A DNA stretch of 64,000 nt from Mesocentrotus franciscanus (Eukaryota; Echinodermata; Echinoidea; Camarodonta; Strongylocentrotidae). Each line of letters starts with the position of its first letter. The first letter of the stretch is position 1. The stretch spans positions 36,160,088 to 36,224,087 of the forward strand of contig CP137668.1 of NCBI GenBank assembly GCA_037976565.1, written 5' to 3'. A program made the position numbers and the translations under genes. Positions 24,568 to 37,057 of the stretch are shown here, one piece after another. The notes beneath the pieces were generated by a model, which was given only the letters and a program-made list of their open reading frames with translations, had not been told where the DNA came from and did no database searches.

Positions 24568-25852
24568 CAGTGCGTATCAACAAAATGTGTACCCAACTTT
24601 GGTAGCTTCTAATTAAAAATGTATAACCTATGTGACCTTGAACCATATTTCATGGTAAAGTTTAACTAAGTATAATGACTGAGCAGCAGGCTTTTCAAAA
24701 AGTATTGTCAAAATACTCTTGTACCAAGTTTGGGCTAAAGCAATGCATGTGGGTCAAAAGCCATCATGTGTGTTTTTATCTCATTCCAAAAACAATAGAC
24801 CAGTTCACGGTTAGCACATGTCTCAAATGAACCCGAATATCCACGTATCTTACATGAAGAGGTCCCACTTTGTACACTTTGAAATAATCATACAGCGATG
24901 GAGGTGCTACATAAATAGCCTTTGTTCCCCTTTTCAAAGAATACTTCCACCTGTGTATCATGGCGTGCACTGCTTGTGCATAAATGAATAATGATTACAT
25001 ACCTTTCATCCAGTATTTTGTCTCCGTGTATTTCACAATTTGGTCTGCAGCGACCTTTATCTGCTCATGATCAGACTGCAACTATGAACTGGCTTTTTGC
25101 TCACTTATTTACATTGACTGTCAGGCAGTTGAAAGAAAAGATGCTAATATCAACTCAGACTCAAGGAAATGCTTATGACAAGCAAAATGTATATTATTCT
25201 CTCCATTACGATGATTACAATCTTATCTTGACTTCGTTTGCATCCCTTGTTCAAAGTAACCCTTCTCATGGAGTGAATACAACGGATAAAGTTTATTTGG
25301 GATGTTATCTTTTTCCATGAAAATCTACCTTCAATTTATTTGATACTTATCCTCATATGTGTCCTTTCTTGCATTTACGTTAAGCACCCTTTAAGTTTTA
25401 TTCGCTATTCGAGATAAACACCCTATGCTCCTTACGCATGTGAAATGGCACAGCGAACCAGTGAGCAGAGAGAAATTAGATATCATGAGACAAGAAATTA
25501 GTAGGCTGTTCATCATTGCATTGCATCATTTTAAACAACGAATCACTTAAACAACGAATCACCGAAACACGAGGCATGATTTAACTTTTAAAAGGATTTA
25601 AGTCCAAAAAAGCACATGCATATGACCTAACCCACATTCGTTCCATCAGCCCAAACTTGGAACAAGGCGATTTTGACAACACTTTTTAAAGACGCTGGTG
25701 TTCAGTCACCCGTGGAAGAAATATTATGAATAGGGTATCATTGGACAGAAACAGGGGTACTCATCATTATGAAATAGATTTCAAAGTCATATTGGTCATG
25801 ACCTTTTAATTAGGAGCTACCAAAGTTGGGTACACTTTTTATATACGCACTG
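24568..25852. mobile_element. Tc1/mariner-like TIR element, 1,285 bp, TA duplication
   Basis: Terminal inverted repeats of ~50 bp, starting CAGTGCGTAT and sharing GTACCCAACTTTGGTAGC. TA lies on both sides (24,566-24,567, 25,853-25,854). Length, CAGT start and TA target are typical of Tc1/mariner. The largest open frames inside (24,776-24,970 minus; 24,991-25,320 plus) show no DDE/D transposase motif, so it is a non-autonomous or heavily decayed copy. Confidence 0.8.
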
Positions 25853-26799
25853 TATATATTTAAAAAAACACAAGAAAAAAAATAAAAGACGTGAATCGGG
25901 TTCATAAAATTGGATTTAATATTTCTCAGATTTCGAACGCAATAATCTTGTTCGGGTATACCGCCCTCTGTTATTAGACATAAAATAAATGCTCCGTCAT
26001 TATCTCTATCGTTAATTTCACCGTGGAACTTACATAACCGATAGAGATTACGAAATAACTGTGAAATTAGCAATACAAATTAATGAGGCAGCATTAGTGA
26101 AATTAGTAATAGTAATACTAAGTTTTGAGATTTTAAAACAGAGTATCAATAATCACATGTGTAGAAGGCTTGTAGGCTTTTATTTACATAGGGGACTATT
26201 TATTTATTATTCAGTAAATGTTTTTCTTCTATCAAACACTATCAACCGTCGATAACTCATAACATTAGGAGCCAGAGCAATATAACACTGAGTTCCCATA
26301 GGCAATCTTTTTATTCAGATGGTCATATCTCAGCCAATACTTAACCTATTCAATTGGTTTTCGACATTGGACATTATTTTTTATGCTCTTTCGGAAAATG
26401 AAGAAAAAATTGAGAAATTCCAAAAATAGATTTTTGATGACGTCACACTTCACCACTCTATTCCAAAGGTTTATAATTCCTAAACATAAATAACCCATAC
26501 CAGGGGGTTCACACCTCCGAAAATGAAATAGGGTAAAACAGAACACCCACATTGCGTGAAATGGTTTTAGATATAATATATTTGACCTGGTCAGACCAAT
26601 TTAAAAGTTCGTTAATATAAAATCAAAGAAAGTTAGTATCGGTTTTCTGTTCGATCACAGTAACATCTATTATAAGTGGTATATCAAAGTGTACTGGTAT
26701 AATATGGGTTCTAAAGTATATATAGTTTGTTTTCTTAAGATTAAAAGTATTACATCGAAACCGGTTTGCTAGTTTGACAGTTCTGATTTCACAGTGTCG

Positions 26800-27915
26800 A
26801 TGAGAACATTGAAAGTCGGATGGGAGACAAATACATTTGTGTCATCAGCAAACATTACATATATTGTAAGACAGTTGACGAATTAGAAATATCATTGATA
26901 TAAAGTATAAACAAGAGCGGGCCTAATATTGAGCCCTGTGGGACTCCATATTTCATATCTAATATTTCAGAATTAACATGATTATAAAAACCAAACCGTT
27001 CCTTGTTTGACAAATAGTTCTCAAACCAATTTAATGCTATTCCTCTAACACCATAACACTGTAGTTTCTTCAAAAGAATAGTTTCTGTATAGAGACGCCA
27101 ATGACATGTTTATGATCAGCCAAAGCATTCGACACTCTGTCATACAATTGTACAAGTGCAAGCTCAGTTGAATATGGTTTCCTGAAGCCAAACTGATTTG
27201 GATTAAGGAGGTCATTCTATGTCAAAAATACATACAATCTGTTGTAGAAAATACGTTCGTTGGAAAAGCTTAACAAAGTGGAAATTGGGCAATAGTTACT
27301 TTATAGAGGCATCATTTTTTTTTTATATAGCGGTATAACTTTTGCTCTTTTCAAAAACTTCGGAAATACATCAGTTGCTATTGAAAGATTAAATATTAAC
27401 ACAAGGGGGTTAAAATGCTACCAATTATTTATTTAATACACTGGTGCTTATTTTCTTATTGCCCGATGAATGGGTTTGCTTACACGAGTTCACTATGTGT
27501 AGTATTTCAAGATGATCGGTAGGTTTTTATGAGACTGACTTGTATATATAGTTGGGAAATTATTTTTCAAAATCGTTACCTTGGGGATCTATCTTTAATA
27601 GTTGTTTGCTCTGGACCTATGTTGGTAAAATGTTTATCAAAACTGTTTGCAATACCTTTGAAGTTATTTAATTTATGGTTATTAGAGAGAAAGGTTTGTA
27701 CACTGGGGGATCCGTCTTGTTTAGATAGTATATTTCATGCGCATTTTTTAGCTGTTTGGAGTAGAACAGTTTACGTAAAAGCCATATAATTGTAGTCAGC
27801 CTTTTTTAATAGTTCTTGTAAGTACTAACATTATGATCACTAGGATTTGTCAGGCGAGTTTTATGAAATATATTCCTTTCTTTAATTGATATTATGATGC
27901 CTTTTGTAATCCACG
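26800..27915 (-). mobile_element. CR1/L2-like LINE, 5'-truncated, abutting the 3' end of gene B
   Basis: Minus-strand RT blocks: NPWITKGIIISIKERNILF at ~27,910-27,850, FDKHFTNIG near 27,630, then the degraded palm. 27,073-26,855 reads GIALNWFENYLSNKERFGFY...MKYGVPQGSILGPLLFILY. Multiple frame breaks. The same LINE insertion lies downstream of gene C (44,410-45,021 plus 50,101-50,586), so it predates that duplication. Gene A keeps only ~16 bp of it. Confidence 0.75.
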
Positions 27916-27921
27916 GGTTCC

Positions 27922-28166
27922 TCAAATGATCTCAAATGTTTGGGCTCCAGGACACTTCTCAAAATCATGCTTGTCTTTCGGTGCAACTCCTCCTAGTAAA
28001 CAATCTTCATTGTCAGCACTGAAGGTAAAGTGCGAGCAGGACTCCGTTGCCAAACACAAGGCAGCACACCGTATCAACGTCGACTTGAAGTCTCGCTTGA
28101 CCACGGCCGAATCCATGATGGCTTTATCCTGAGCGATAATCTTATACAGGTTCGACCTTTGGCAAG
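27922..28166 (-). pseudogene. Gene B exon 4 (PAN/Apple-like), open
   Basis: 245 bp, same length as in A and C. CAALCLATESCSHFTF and DCLLGG are kept, ending FEII-stop. The LINE sequence starts within ~16 bp of the stop. Confidence 0.75.
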
Positions 28167-28885
28167 CTTCAAATAATAACGGGATAACAGAATACACTTT
28201 AATTTGGATTATCTAATACGTGATCCGGTGACAATTGCCACGCAGTCAAATCTCTACAGGAACAGAATTCCTAACCCTGGGCCAAGCACTATACTTGATC
28301 CTAACCCTAACCCTAATCATGACCCAAAACCCAGTAGAAATCCTAACCCTAACCATATATCTTGACAATATAAAGGCTGGAGAAATTATTACCGGCATAG
28401 GAAAATGTCGAGTCAGCTTTAATTGTCCAAGAAGAGTTCACGCAAATATTAAATTATAGCAAATAACTAGTTACATTAATTCTGGTAAAAAAAGAAAAAA
28501 AGAAAAAAGAAGAAGAATAAAACAGGCATCATAGTAATATTACTTACTAATAGCCCTATTTTTCATGATGTAGTAATTTAATTACTAAGGTCGCTAGAAT
28601 TAACAGATGATGGAAAACTAATTTTTTTTAAAGGACAAAAGGAGCCATGTAGTATTTTCCTTTATCTCTCGTTATTTCAGCGCCAGATAAAAGAGCACTA
28701 AATACAAGTGTATATTAAAATGTTTGTAATACTTTTGTTCATAATTCCGAAATCCAATTTAAATAAAATCCTCCGGGGATCGCACACAACTACGGAATGT
28801 TGACATTCAGATAGTACTAATGATTAAAGTGATGATGATGATGATGATGATAATAATAATAACGACAACAACAACAATATGACAA

Positions 28886-31752
28886 GCCATGGATCACGCG
28901 TCGCATCCAAGCCCTCATCAAGAATAGGCAACGAGCGTATGATTCCGGTTACTTGGACAGGTTTCGTGCCGTAAGGAATCTAGTTCAGCTACAGATAGCA
29001 AAAAGCAAGGCATCTTTCTACCCTCGGAAGGTTCAAATGTTGAAACAAAGTGAACCTTTCCAATGGCATCGGCAAATTCGTAGCATGGCTGGAGTTACAA
29101 AGTCTTCGCTAACCCTTCCACCCTGCCTTGGGCATAACGACTCGCAGAAAGCTGCCAGGGCGAATGAACACTTCGTTAACATCTGTAACCATCTCCCAGC
29201 ACTGGACTGGGCATCTCTACCATGTTATCTTCCACCCTTACCACCACCTATCATTCATGCCCATGAAGTGTATAACGTCTTACGTGGGCTGAATGCATCC
29301 AAGGCAGCGGCATCGGGCGATATTCCAATCAAACTTATCAAGGAGTTTGCGATGGAACTCTCGGAACCCCTCTCGGTGATATTCAATGCCATTCTTCACA
29401 CTGGGAACTACTTCAACTACCCTTCGAGTTGGAAACGAGCAGTTATCACTCCTATTCCGAAGAAACAGCAAGTTTCACAACTATCAGAATTACGGCCCAT
29501 CTCCATCACTGCAATATTCTCACGCGTGATGGAAACCTTCATCTGTAGATGGGTTAATCGCGACCTCTCATCTGTTATTGACCAGAAGCAGTTTGGTACT
29601 GTTGTTGGCAGCTCCACGTCACATTACGTACCTCATCAGCCTTCGTGACACAATCGGAAAGAATATAGACAGATCTGGCCACTGTGCATCTTTGTGCGCG
29701 ATCGACTTCACAAAGGCGTTTGATAACATGAATCACAATGTTGTCATTGGAAAGTTAATCAACTGCAGAGTACAACCTGCACTGGTACCAGCGATTTGTA
29801 GTTTTTTGAATGAGCGCAAACAGGCAGTTATAGTTGGTTCAAGCATATCTTGTGATCTGGGAGTTACATGCGGAGTCCCCCAGGGCACAAAATTAGGTCC
29901 CGTGATTTTTCTTGTTATGATTAATGATGCGTTGAGTGAATTCAACCACAGGTGGAAATACGTGGATGACCTCAGTGTAGTAGAAATCCGCCGAGCGAAT
30001 GAGCCCTCTACTGTCCAACTTCAACTTGATAGTCTTGTCCAGTGGTGTGAGTCGAATAACATGAAGCCCAACCCTACTAAATGTTGTGTCATGAATATCT
30101 CGTTCGTAAAGCAAGTGCAGTTTCCTAAGTTCCAGGTCGCTGATACCACCTTATCCGTGGTCGACCACCTCACGTTATTGGTTTCCGTCTTCAAGCCGAC
30201 CTGAAGTGGGACACCAATGTTTCAGCGATGGTTTCGAAGGCTAGCAGACGTCTCTACATCGTATATCGCCTCAGAAAATGTAGACTCCCGACCTCTGATT
30301 TGGTTGCTATTTATGCTATGTACATCAGACATGTACTTGAATACGCATCACCTGTCTGGTCCTCGTCACTGACCACTGCTCAATCCAATGACATTGAACG
30401 TGTGCAGAAAAGGGTCCGTCGAGTCATCCTTGGAGGGTATGACTCCTACCGCGGTGCTGTGGATCACCTCCGTCTTGATTCTCTCCACTCACGACGAGAA
30501 GGTCTTATCCTCTCTTTTGCACGTGAATCTCACGTCAGCTCGCCATCGTAACTTTTTTCCAAAGTCCCGACGATCACTGTCTGGAAGGCAGTTACGCAAC
30601 TCACATCTTCTCCATGAACCAAAATGCAGGACCACAAGATATTATAATTCTAGTATTCCATCAATTGTTCGATTACTAAATAGGAATCCCGACCTCCTCA
30701 TGAAGGTCTAGCTATTTCATCCTAAACCTCTATTTGAATTTGTATGTAGTCTTATGATTATAGTTTTGATAAATATGATTTTGATAAATAGAACTTTGAT
30801 AAGATGTAGATTTTAAGAATTTTATTTTGAGGAAAGCAATGTAATTTTTAGAGATATAATTTAGTTAAATGCAATTTTGATAAGTGTAATTTCTATATTT
30901 GCAAGTCGGTTTTTATATCAGGTATTGTATGTTTAAAACAATGATTAATAATTACATTTTTCGAATCATCTCTTTATCATGTAATGTAGACCCCATTACT
31001 TGAACAGTTAGCCTTTTATTTTACTAATCAATGATCGGCCTTTAAACTCATTATTAAGAAACCATGTGAGACTGGATGTTTGCGATCTTTCCCTTCAATC
31101 TCCTATCATTTCATTTATACAAAATTGATCCGATAAATTGATATAAAATATATTCTCATTGCCAATCTATGCAACTAAGAAGAACAACGTATATTATTTG
31201 ACTTTTTAAATTTAACTTTGATAAATGCAAGTTGATAAATGCAATACTTATTAATGTTATTTCAATAAATGTAATTTAATAAATGTAATTTTATTTTTTC
31301 AAGTCGGGGTTTTACATCACGTATTCATAAAGATCATACATAACAATATTTAATAATTGTATTTTATCGATTTATTTCTCATATTAAATTCATGTAAATG
31401 TTACATTTTAATCATTTAGTTTCAATTTTTTTAATGATCAATAATAATTTTCTCTTAATACATTATCAAGATGTCCTTCACCGACTCTCAAACTGTATAT
31501 CTGATCTTATACCCTTTGATTTTCAATTATTTCATATCCAAGTATGCAAACCGATCTCAATATTATTATTGTTTTCATTATTTATGATTTATGTACTATG
31601 TATTGTTTATATCTGGATTCATTTAAAATTGTTAAAGCGTATAATGATATTTATATGTCTATGGAATTATTTTTACCTTGTAAATTCACTTGCATTAGCT
31701 TCCAGCTGTATTGTTGAATATTCGAATAAAACCGTATCAAATCAAATCAAAT
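28886..31752 (+). mobile_element. LINE with YVDD reverse transcriptase, inserted in intron 3 of gene B
   Basis: 5'-truncated just before KPWITRRIQALIKNRQRAYD. The RT then runs 28,953-29,648, 29,6xx-30,204 and 30,228-30,551, with DFTKAFDNMNHNVVIGKL, CGVPQGTKLGPVIFLVMI, RWKYVDDLSVVEI (catalytic DD) and, at the C-terminus, YIRHVLEYASPVWSSSLT. It needs only about two frameshifts (near 29,630 and 30,190) to read through, so it is younger than the other LINEs here. There is no endonuclease. The 3' end is AT-rich, closing with ATCAAATCAAATCAAAT. It sits inside the GAT/AAT microsatellite that is continuous in copies A and C. Confidence 0.8.
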
Positions 31753-32099
31753 AATGATAATAATAATAACAATAATATTTCTAAAAAATAATGATAATTA
31801 TGATGATGTTGATGATAATAGTAACAATAATATGAAATAATTATCACTTAGTTAAGTTTATATCCTGCATCAAAAAATTATTGGTTTTTGATTGGTTAAG
31901 AGCTCGTCACGTGACCAAAAATATTTCAATTATTCTGGAAAAAGTACTACATGTATTTGGGAGTACTTTTTGGGAGTAGAAGTACTATATGAGAGTTCTA
32001 GGTGGGGGTTGAAATTTTTCTCAAATTTTTTTTTTCCATTTGAAAATTTAAATTTAATTTTTTAATTGCACACACCCACGGAATGTTGAGATTCAGATA

Positions 32100-32212
32100 T
32101 TACTAATGATTACAGTGATGACAATGATGATATTAACAATAACAACGACAACAATAACAAAAACAATGATAAAGACAATGATAATGATAATAATAATGAT
32201 AATAATGATAAC

Positions 32213-32247
<35 letters not shown>

Positions 32248-32300
32248 TTAAAAAAACAATACTACTAAAAATAATGATAATAATAATGATGATGTTCATG
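32100..32300. repeat. Second GAT/AAT microsatellite in intron 3 of pseudogene B
   Basis: Nearly identical to the tract in copy C (51,545-51,760), including its flanks. B also has the A-like tract at 28,815-28,880 and 31,750-31,850, so the intron holds both versions in tandem. Confidence 0.75.
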
Positions 32301-32491
32301 ATATCAGAGACAATAATTAAAAAATAATTATCACCTAATTAGGTATATGAGACGCACCACCATATATGAACAATACAAACATTGAATTCATAATATATAA
32401 TAAGTTCTGTTAAATCAGATATCTGAAGGGAACTTGTACATATACATTTTAATTTATAGTACTCCAGTGTCGTATAATATTGACCCATTAC

Positions 32492-32707
32492 CTTTGGGGG
32501 ATGCCGTCGTGGTGGTTGTAGTTGCAGATGTTGTTGTAGATGGTTGTGGTGTCGGTTTAGCAGTGGTCGATTGTGTAGTTGTTGTAGCTGTTGTTGTAGA
32601 TGGTTGTGTTGTAGGTTTAGTGGTGGTTGGATGTGTAGTTGTTGTAGCTGTTGTAGCTGCTGTCGTCACCAGTTCAGTTGTTGCAATCGTGGTCTTCGTC
32701 GAACACT
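32492..32707 (-). pseudogene. Gene B exon 3 (Thr-rich repeat), shortest version
   Basis: 216 bp (72 codons), phase 1-1, splice sites conserved. Opens CSTKTTIATTELVTTAA and has only about two full repeat units (TTTKPTTQPSTTTATTTTQ). Confidence 0.75.
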
Positions 32708-33294
32708 CTGTATTGAAACAAGATTTTAAAAAGAACGTTAAATATGACGAACAAATTGCTATGTAGGTCTACTATGAAATTTAACATTAACGCCATTATG
32801 CATTTGTATTGTATATAGAATAGTGGTAGGCCTATTTCTGAATGGGAAATGCTCTGGAATTGAATTTTTTTTAATTGGATTATGAGTTTTCCAAAGATTT
32901 GTTTAATTATCGAATGTTCGAATCATCAGTTGACAATGTTCCGGTAATACACCAGCAAAGATGAGATAAGAATTATCTTATTTGTTTTAGGGGGATGGGG
33001 GCGGATCGTCACAAACGACAGGTGTCTTCCTTCGAAACCCAAATGGTATACTCTTAGTACTCAAAGGAAAAATCTGATTCCAATCGTGTATTCTTTTCTT
33101 CGCATTGTGCCCCCTTGACAATTTCCTGGATCCGTCCTGATCAAACCAATATAAAAATCAGTAAAAACGAAATAATACCAAATCGCAGATATATCCAAAG
33201 ATTTTTTGTTCACTCTCTGTTTAATATGCCACCTGTAACCCGGTGGTTTATGCATTAAACTGATATCAGAATGAAATAAATATGAATTAATTAC

Positions 33295-33603
33295 CATTTT
33301 CTTTCTCGCAAACATATCTATAAGATGTGGCGCAATCTTTATCATGCCAATGTCCACTCGATGCTACCATCCGGAAACACTCGACCCCATCGTCGTAAGA
33401 ATTACTTCGCGTGTTATCATAAGTGAGACTAGACCCGTCCAGCCACACACCCTGGCCATCAGAGTCCACCGTTAGTCCGATCCAGTAATCCCCAACGTTG
33501 TTCTCCCCCACGCGACCTTCAATGAGTCCTCTTCCTCTGCAGTCTCGACGTGTGTATGCGAAGGGGTACTGAAATAGTAGCACGACTCCCCATGTTGTTC
33601 ATG
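33295..33603 (-). pseudogene. Gene B exon 2 (C-type lectin domain), frameshifted
   Basis: 309 bp against 366 in A. The downstream half is intact (NVGDYWIGLTVDSDGQGVWL ... HWHDKDC ... YRYVCEKEN). The upstream half has lost the CPY start and the NCVRFGYHLVYIE block. The deletions total 57 bp, so the overall length is still a multiple of three, but the first in-frame codon after the join region is TGA. Confidence 0.75.
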
Positions 33604-35493
33604 CTGTAAATGCAAAACATTGATTGTATTTAGTAATTGCAGGGATGGAATACTCTTAAATCTGTGGATAACTAGGTATACATGCTTTGCACATAATTAA
33701 ATTCAAATCCAAATTCAATTAATTGACTAAATTCCCAACATGAAGGAATTTGGATTTTCTGATTTCTGATTTTAGTGTATTTTTGACGCTATAAGTGTGA
33801 TACTTATTCTCATTTGTTAACCGAAAATTGAGAATGATCCTTCTTACTCAGATTTTAATCAATAAATTGAATTTGAAATTAGATATATTATGCGTTGTGA
33901 TATAAACCCCTGTGATACGAGAAGGATCGAGTGGGCAAAACGCCCCTCCGCACCTATTGAGGAAAACAAACAAACACGAAAAAAGCCTCTTATCTTAGGA
34001 ATGAAAAAGGGGCTGATGGGATCCTGGAGAGGTTTGGCTGGATTCCTTTGGGGAAAGATATTATTTGGGTTTTTCGGGTCTTTCTCACTAAGCTGCACCC
34101 CCTACGAAGATGATCTGGAAAGTCCGAGGCCCCATCCCACAGGTCGATCCTCTATTCGTTCCTGCTAGTAGCCACGTAATGGTTACGCGCCTACTCTTTC
34201 AATATTATTCAAAGTACACAATTTAACCCATCAATCATACCAGTTTATTTTCATCATTTTGATGATGTTTTATTTTTCATCTTTTGAACTAGAGTGCTCT
34301 GAATTATAAATTGTACATGACCAGAAAATACAAAAGTCGCCGGAAAATTAGAGTCCTCAGTTTTCTCTGCAGTACATTGTGACGTTCATAAATAAGAGCG
34401 ATTTAATCGAAAATAAATACCTGAAGTCTTTATATATTGGCAAGGGTAGAGTGAAATTAATAATCATTTTGTTTTCATTTACAAATCTGCAATTTCTTGA
34501 TATTTTTTTTTAAATGTTTATTCTCACTGTTTCATTTAATATACACTTTAAATTTTTCTATGAAAGAGTAGAGAATAAAAATAATCTTTGCCAATTTAAA
34601 GAGGAAAAAAAGTTGATTCTTTTAGACATTTATTGAACCCTGAACTGTAATGGGTTAATGGCAATATACATATAGAAGTACATGTATATTTCATATAGCA
34701 CTAATTTCTTTCACATAACATCTTGAACAAAGGCTATAGAAATTTAGCCCCTATAATTAAGACCCTAATCATTTTAGCCGTGAACTTCTGGGGCTAATTT
34801 TGATGACGTCACAACAACACGGTGTTGACAAAGTTTTTGCAATTTCTCAAAACCAGATTTATGTGCAATGGTACAGTTTCTTGTTTTTAGGTTGTTGTTT
34901 TTCGTTTGTTATATTTTGTTTTATTTTGCTTTTGTTTGTTTGTTGTAATATTTGAACACAGTTGATGCACTCAAACTCAGCCACAAGGTTGTGTTTTAAT
35001 TAACGGATTCCATACCATGCGCACAAAAATCTTTATCAGAATAAAAACAGATACACAATAATTTAAAGCAAGAGTTAAAAATTGGAATAAAATTACTTCA
35101 ATTGAATTAAAATGGACATGAATGAGGTTAAAGGCAAGGTATTCTACTGATACTTCAGATGTACACATACTGTCATTTATTGCTACATGTAATATGTTTT
35201 CAGACACTTTTGCACGTATTCTACTAAAAATTTGAATCCAACGCTGTGGTAAGGATTTTGTTAAAAATTTGGTTTAACAAAGGAAGCTAGTCTGACGAGA
35301 TTTCTTTTAAATCCAGCGTCAGGTTTAACTGATTAGTATGTAACGGACTTTGTCGTTTAAAGTACTACAAACGACTTGCTATCTTAATTTCAAGGTAAGA
35401 GCTTCGAACTTAAACTCTCTAACATCCTTTGTCTCTTTTTGGAAAGTGATAGAGTGCGTTATCCACTAATACAAAACAAGATTACATACTTAA

Positions 35494-35563
35494 TTTCGCA
35501 TTGTTGGAGGGTTAGGAGCATTTGCTGATGTAGCACTATGAGGATACAAATTATATACCACAT
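35494..35563 (-). pseudogene. Gene B exon 1 (signal peptide) with lost donor
   Basis: Reads MWYIICILIVLHQQMLLTLQ then QCE, as in A and C. The base after the exon is T rather than G (TTAAGT), which removes the GT of the donor. The exon itself has no stop. Confidence 0.75.
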
Positions 35564-35567
35564 CTGG

Positions 35568-35723
35568 GCCCCGTATTACAAAGAGTTGATATCAATCGTA
35601 ACTTATTTGCGATTGATATCAATCGCAACCATGTACATAAGAGATAGGAGAATGCAAACTTGCGATTGATTGGAGGACTTACGATTGATTTGGATCAATC
35701 GTAACTCTTTGTAAGACGGGGCC
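35568..35723. mobile_element. GGGCCC-ended MITE, 156 bp, copy 2, at the exon-1 acceptor of B
   Basis: Same element as at 22,434-22,589, with CTGG on both sides (35,564-35,567 and 35,724-35,727). Unit A reads CCACATCTGGGAAAG without it. On the gene strand the pyrimidine tract plus CCAG now lies on the far side of the MITE, and CCCAG before ATG is kept. Confidence 0.85.
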
Positions 35724-36126
35724 CTGGAAGGAAAAAAAGAAAACACACAAACAAACAAAAAATTATTCCAATGCGGTATTGACGACATGCGTTTAATTTG
35801 TTCATTTTGTGTCTAATGTGTCTGATATCAAAGACATTCATAAATTTTACGTTTAAAATATATGACACAAAGTCATATATAAAAAAGGGAATATTGTGAA
35901 ATATCTAATTACCGTCTTGAGACAAATCGATAAGTAAATAATCAAATGCAATTTGGGAGAAGAGAATCTTTTACCGACCTCCAAATCCAAGCCTGAAAGA
36001 ATACTAAGAAATACAACTTTGTACAGCTTTTCCCGGATGTAAACAGACAGCGTTATTATGAGATGTTTGAATAGTTGTCAAGTTCCATCACTCATAATGT
36101 TCCACGTTACGCCGTCTTTCCTTTAA

Positions 36127-37057
36127 AGAGAAGGTTCATTGATTTTAAAAACTAACTTTATTGTCATTATTGCAAAGGTGACACTTTGATTGGACAAGGT
36201 TATCGAAATTCAATGCTTGGAAACATTCGAAGTAATGATTATTATCAATTACAAAACGCTTAAATACGTCCCCGGCATAGCACCTGAAAAGCTCTCCGCA
36301 CCTCGCTGAGATGTGTGACGTCACATGTTGAACATGATTTGTACAAGCAGACGATGTCCCATGATATCTCACACATTTTCAGTGCCTGTTTTGTCAGCTT
36401 CTCTTCAGTTATTTCTCTTACTTCACTACCGTCAGGCTAAATGTTTAATCTATTGCCTCACTCTAAACCCCGCGCATGATATTATTTTAATGAAAAATGC
36501 AGCGATAAAAAAATAAAGGAATCCGTCGCTTGTAAACAAAATAAGACGCCATTGTATTTTCAGCTGCATGCACCGCGGTATGTTCGGCGTTTCAGAGGGA
36601 ACAAATGCCGTCCATGCCATCATTCCAGGAAGTTTTCAATTTGAAAGTGTGGTTTCTTTGATTGTTCATTAACCCCTATCCTGTGTATTTACAAACAAAA
36701 GAATTTAGTTATTAGAATCGGGGTCATATCCCTTTTGAATGGTATAAAATTCCACCACATTTATATACACTAAACTCATTATAATTTGAGAAATAATAGC
36801 ATTGCAATTATGTTCATTCTTTATGGGATGTCGTCTGCTTGGGCATGATTGGTTCATTTTGTGACGGCATTAAAACATCGTTATTTTCTGGCGAATCTCT
36901 CGCATATCCCAGATGCTATGGAGGTGGTTTTATTTGTATTTTTATACATCACCCGATATGTAGTTGACCTAAAACTTGTATGCTGGCCATCTGTTAACTT
37001 ACCAGTTTCTAGTGATGCGTTATTTGCCATATTTGTGATTTTCTTTGAACCCGCCCT
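36127..37057. mobile_element. TTAA-target TIR element, 931 bp
   Basis: The ends AGAGAAGGTTCATTGATTTT and, reversed, AGGGCGGGTTCAAAGAAAAT are imperfect inverted repeats, flanked by TTAA on both sides (36,123-36,126, 37,058-37,061). A TTAA target is the hallmark of piggyBac-type elements. No transposase. A shorter relative lies at about 40,988-41,570. Confidence 0.7.

Larger units (their letters stand above)
27922..35563 (-). pseudogene. Gene B: CTLD - mucin - PAN copy, inactivated
   Basis: Same four-exon layout as gene A: 35563-35494, 33603-33295, 32707-32492, 28166-27922. Several independent lesions exist. The exon-1 donor GTAAGT is TTAAGT. The CTLD exon has lost about 8, 48 and 1 bp against A and meets TGA at once (A|CA TGA). 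A MITE sits directly upstream of the exon-1 acceptor AG, displacing its pyrimidine tract. A LINE lies in intron 3. The mucin (72 codons) and PAN exons remain open. A rescue by alternative splicing that skips exon 2 would keep phase but still needs a working exon-1 donor. Most likely a pseudogene. Confidence 0.75.

Noticed and set aside
24776..25320. Transposase of the Tc1/mariner-like element
   Set aside because: Neither open frame shows a helix-turn-helix or DDE/D pattern and both are too short.
28953..30711. Possible host gene (231- and 208-codon frames)
   Set aside because: Reverse-transcriptase motifs (GVPQG, YVDD) identify a LINE.
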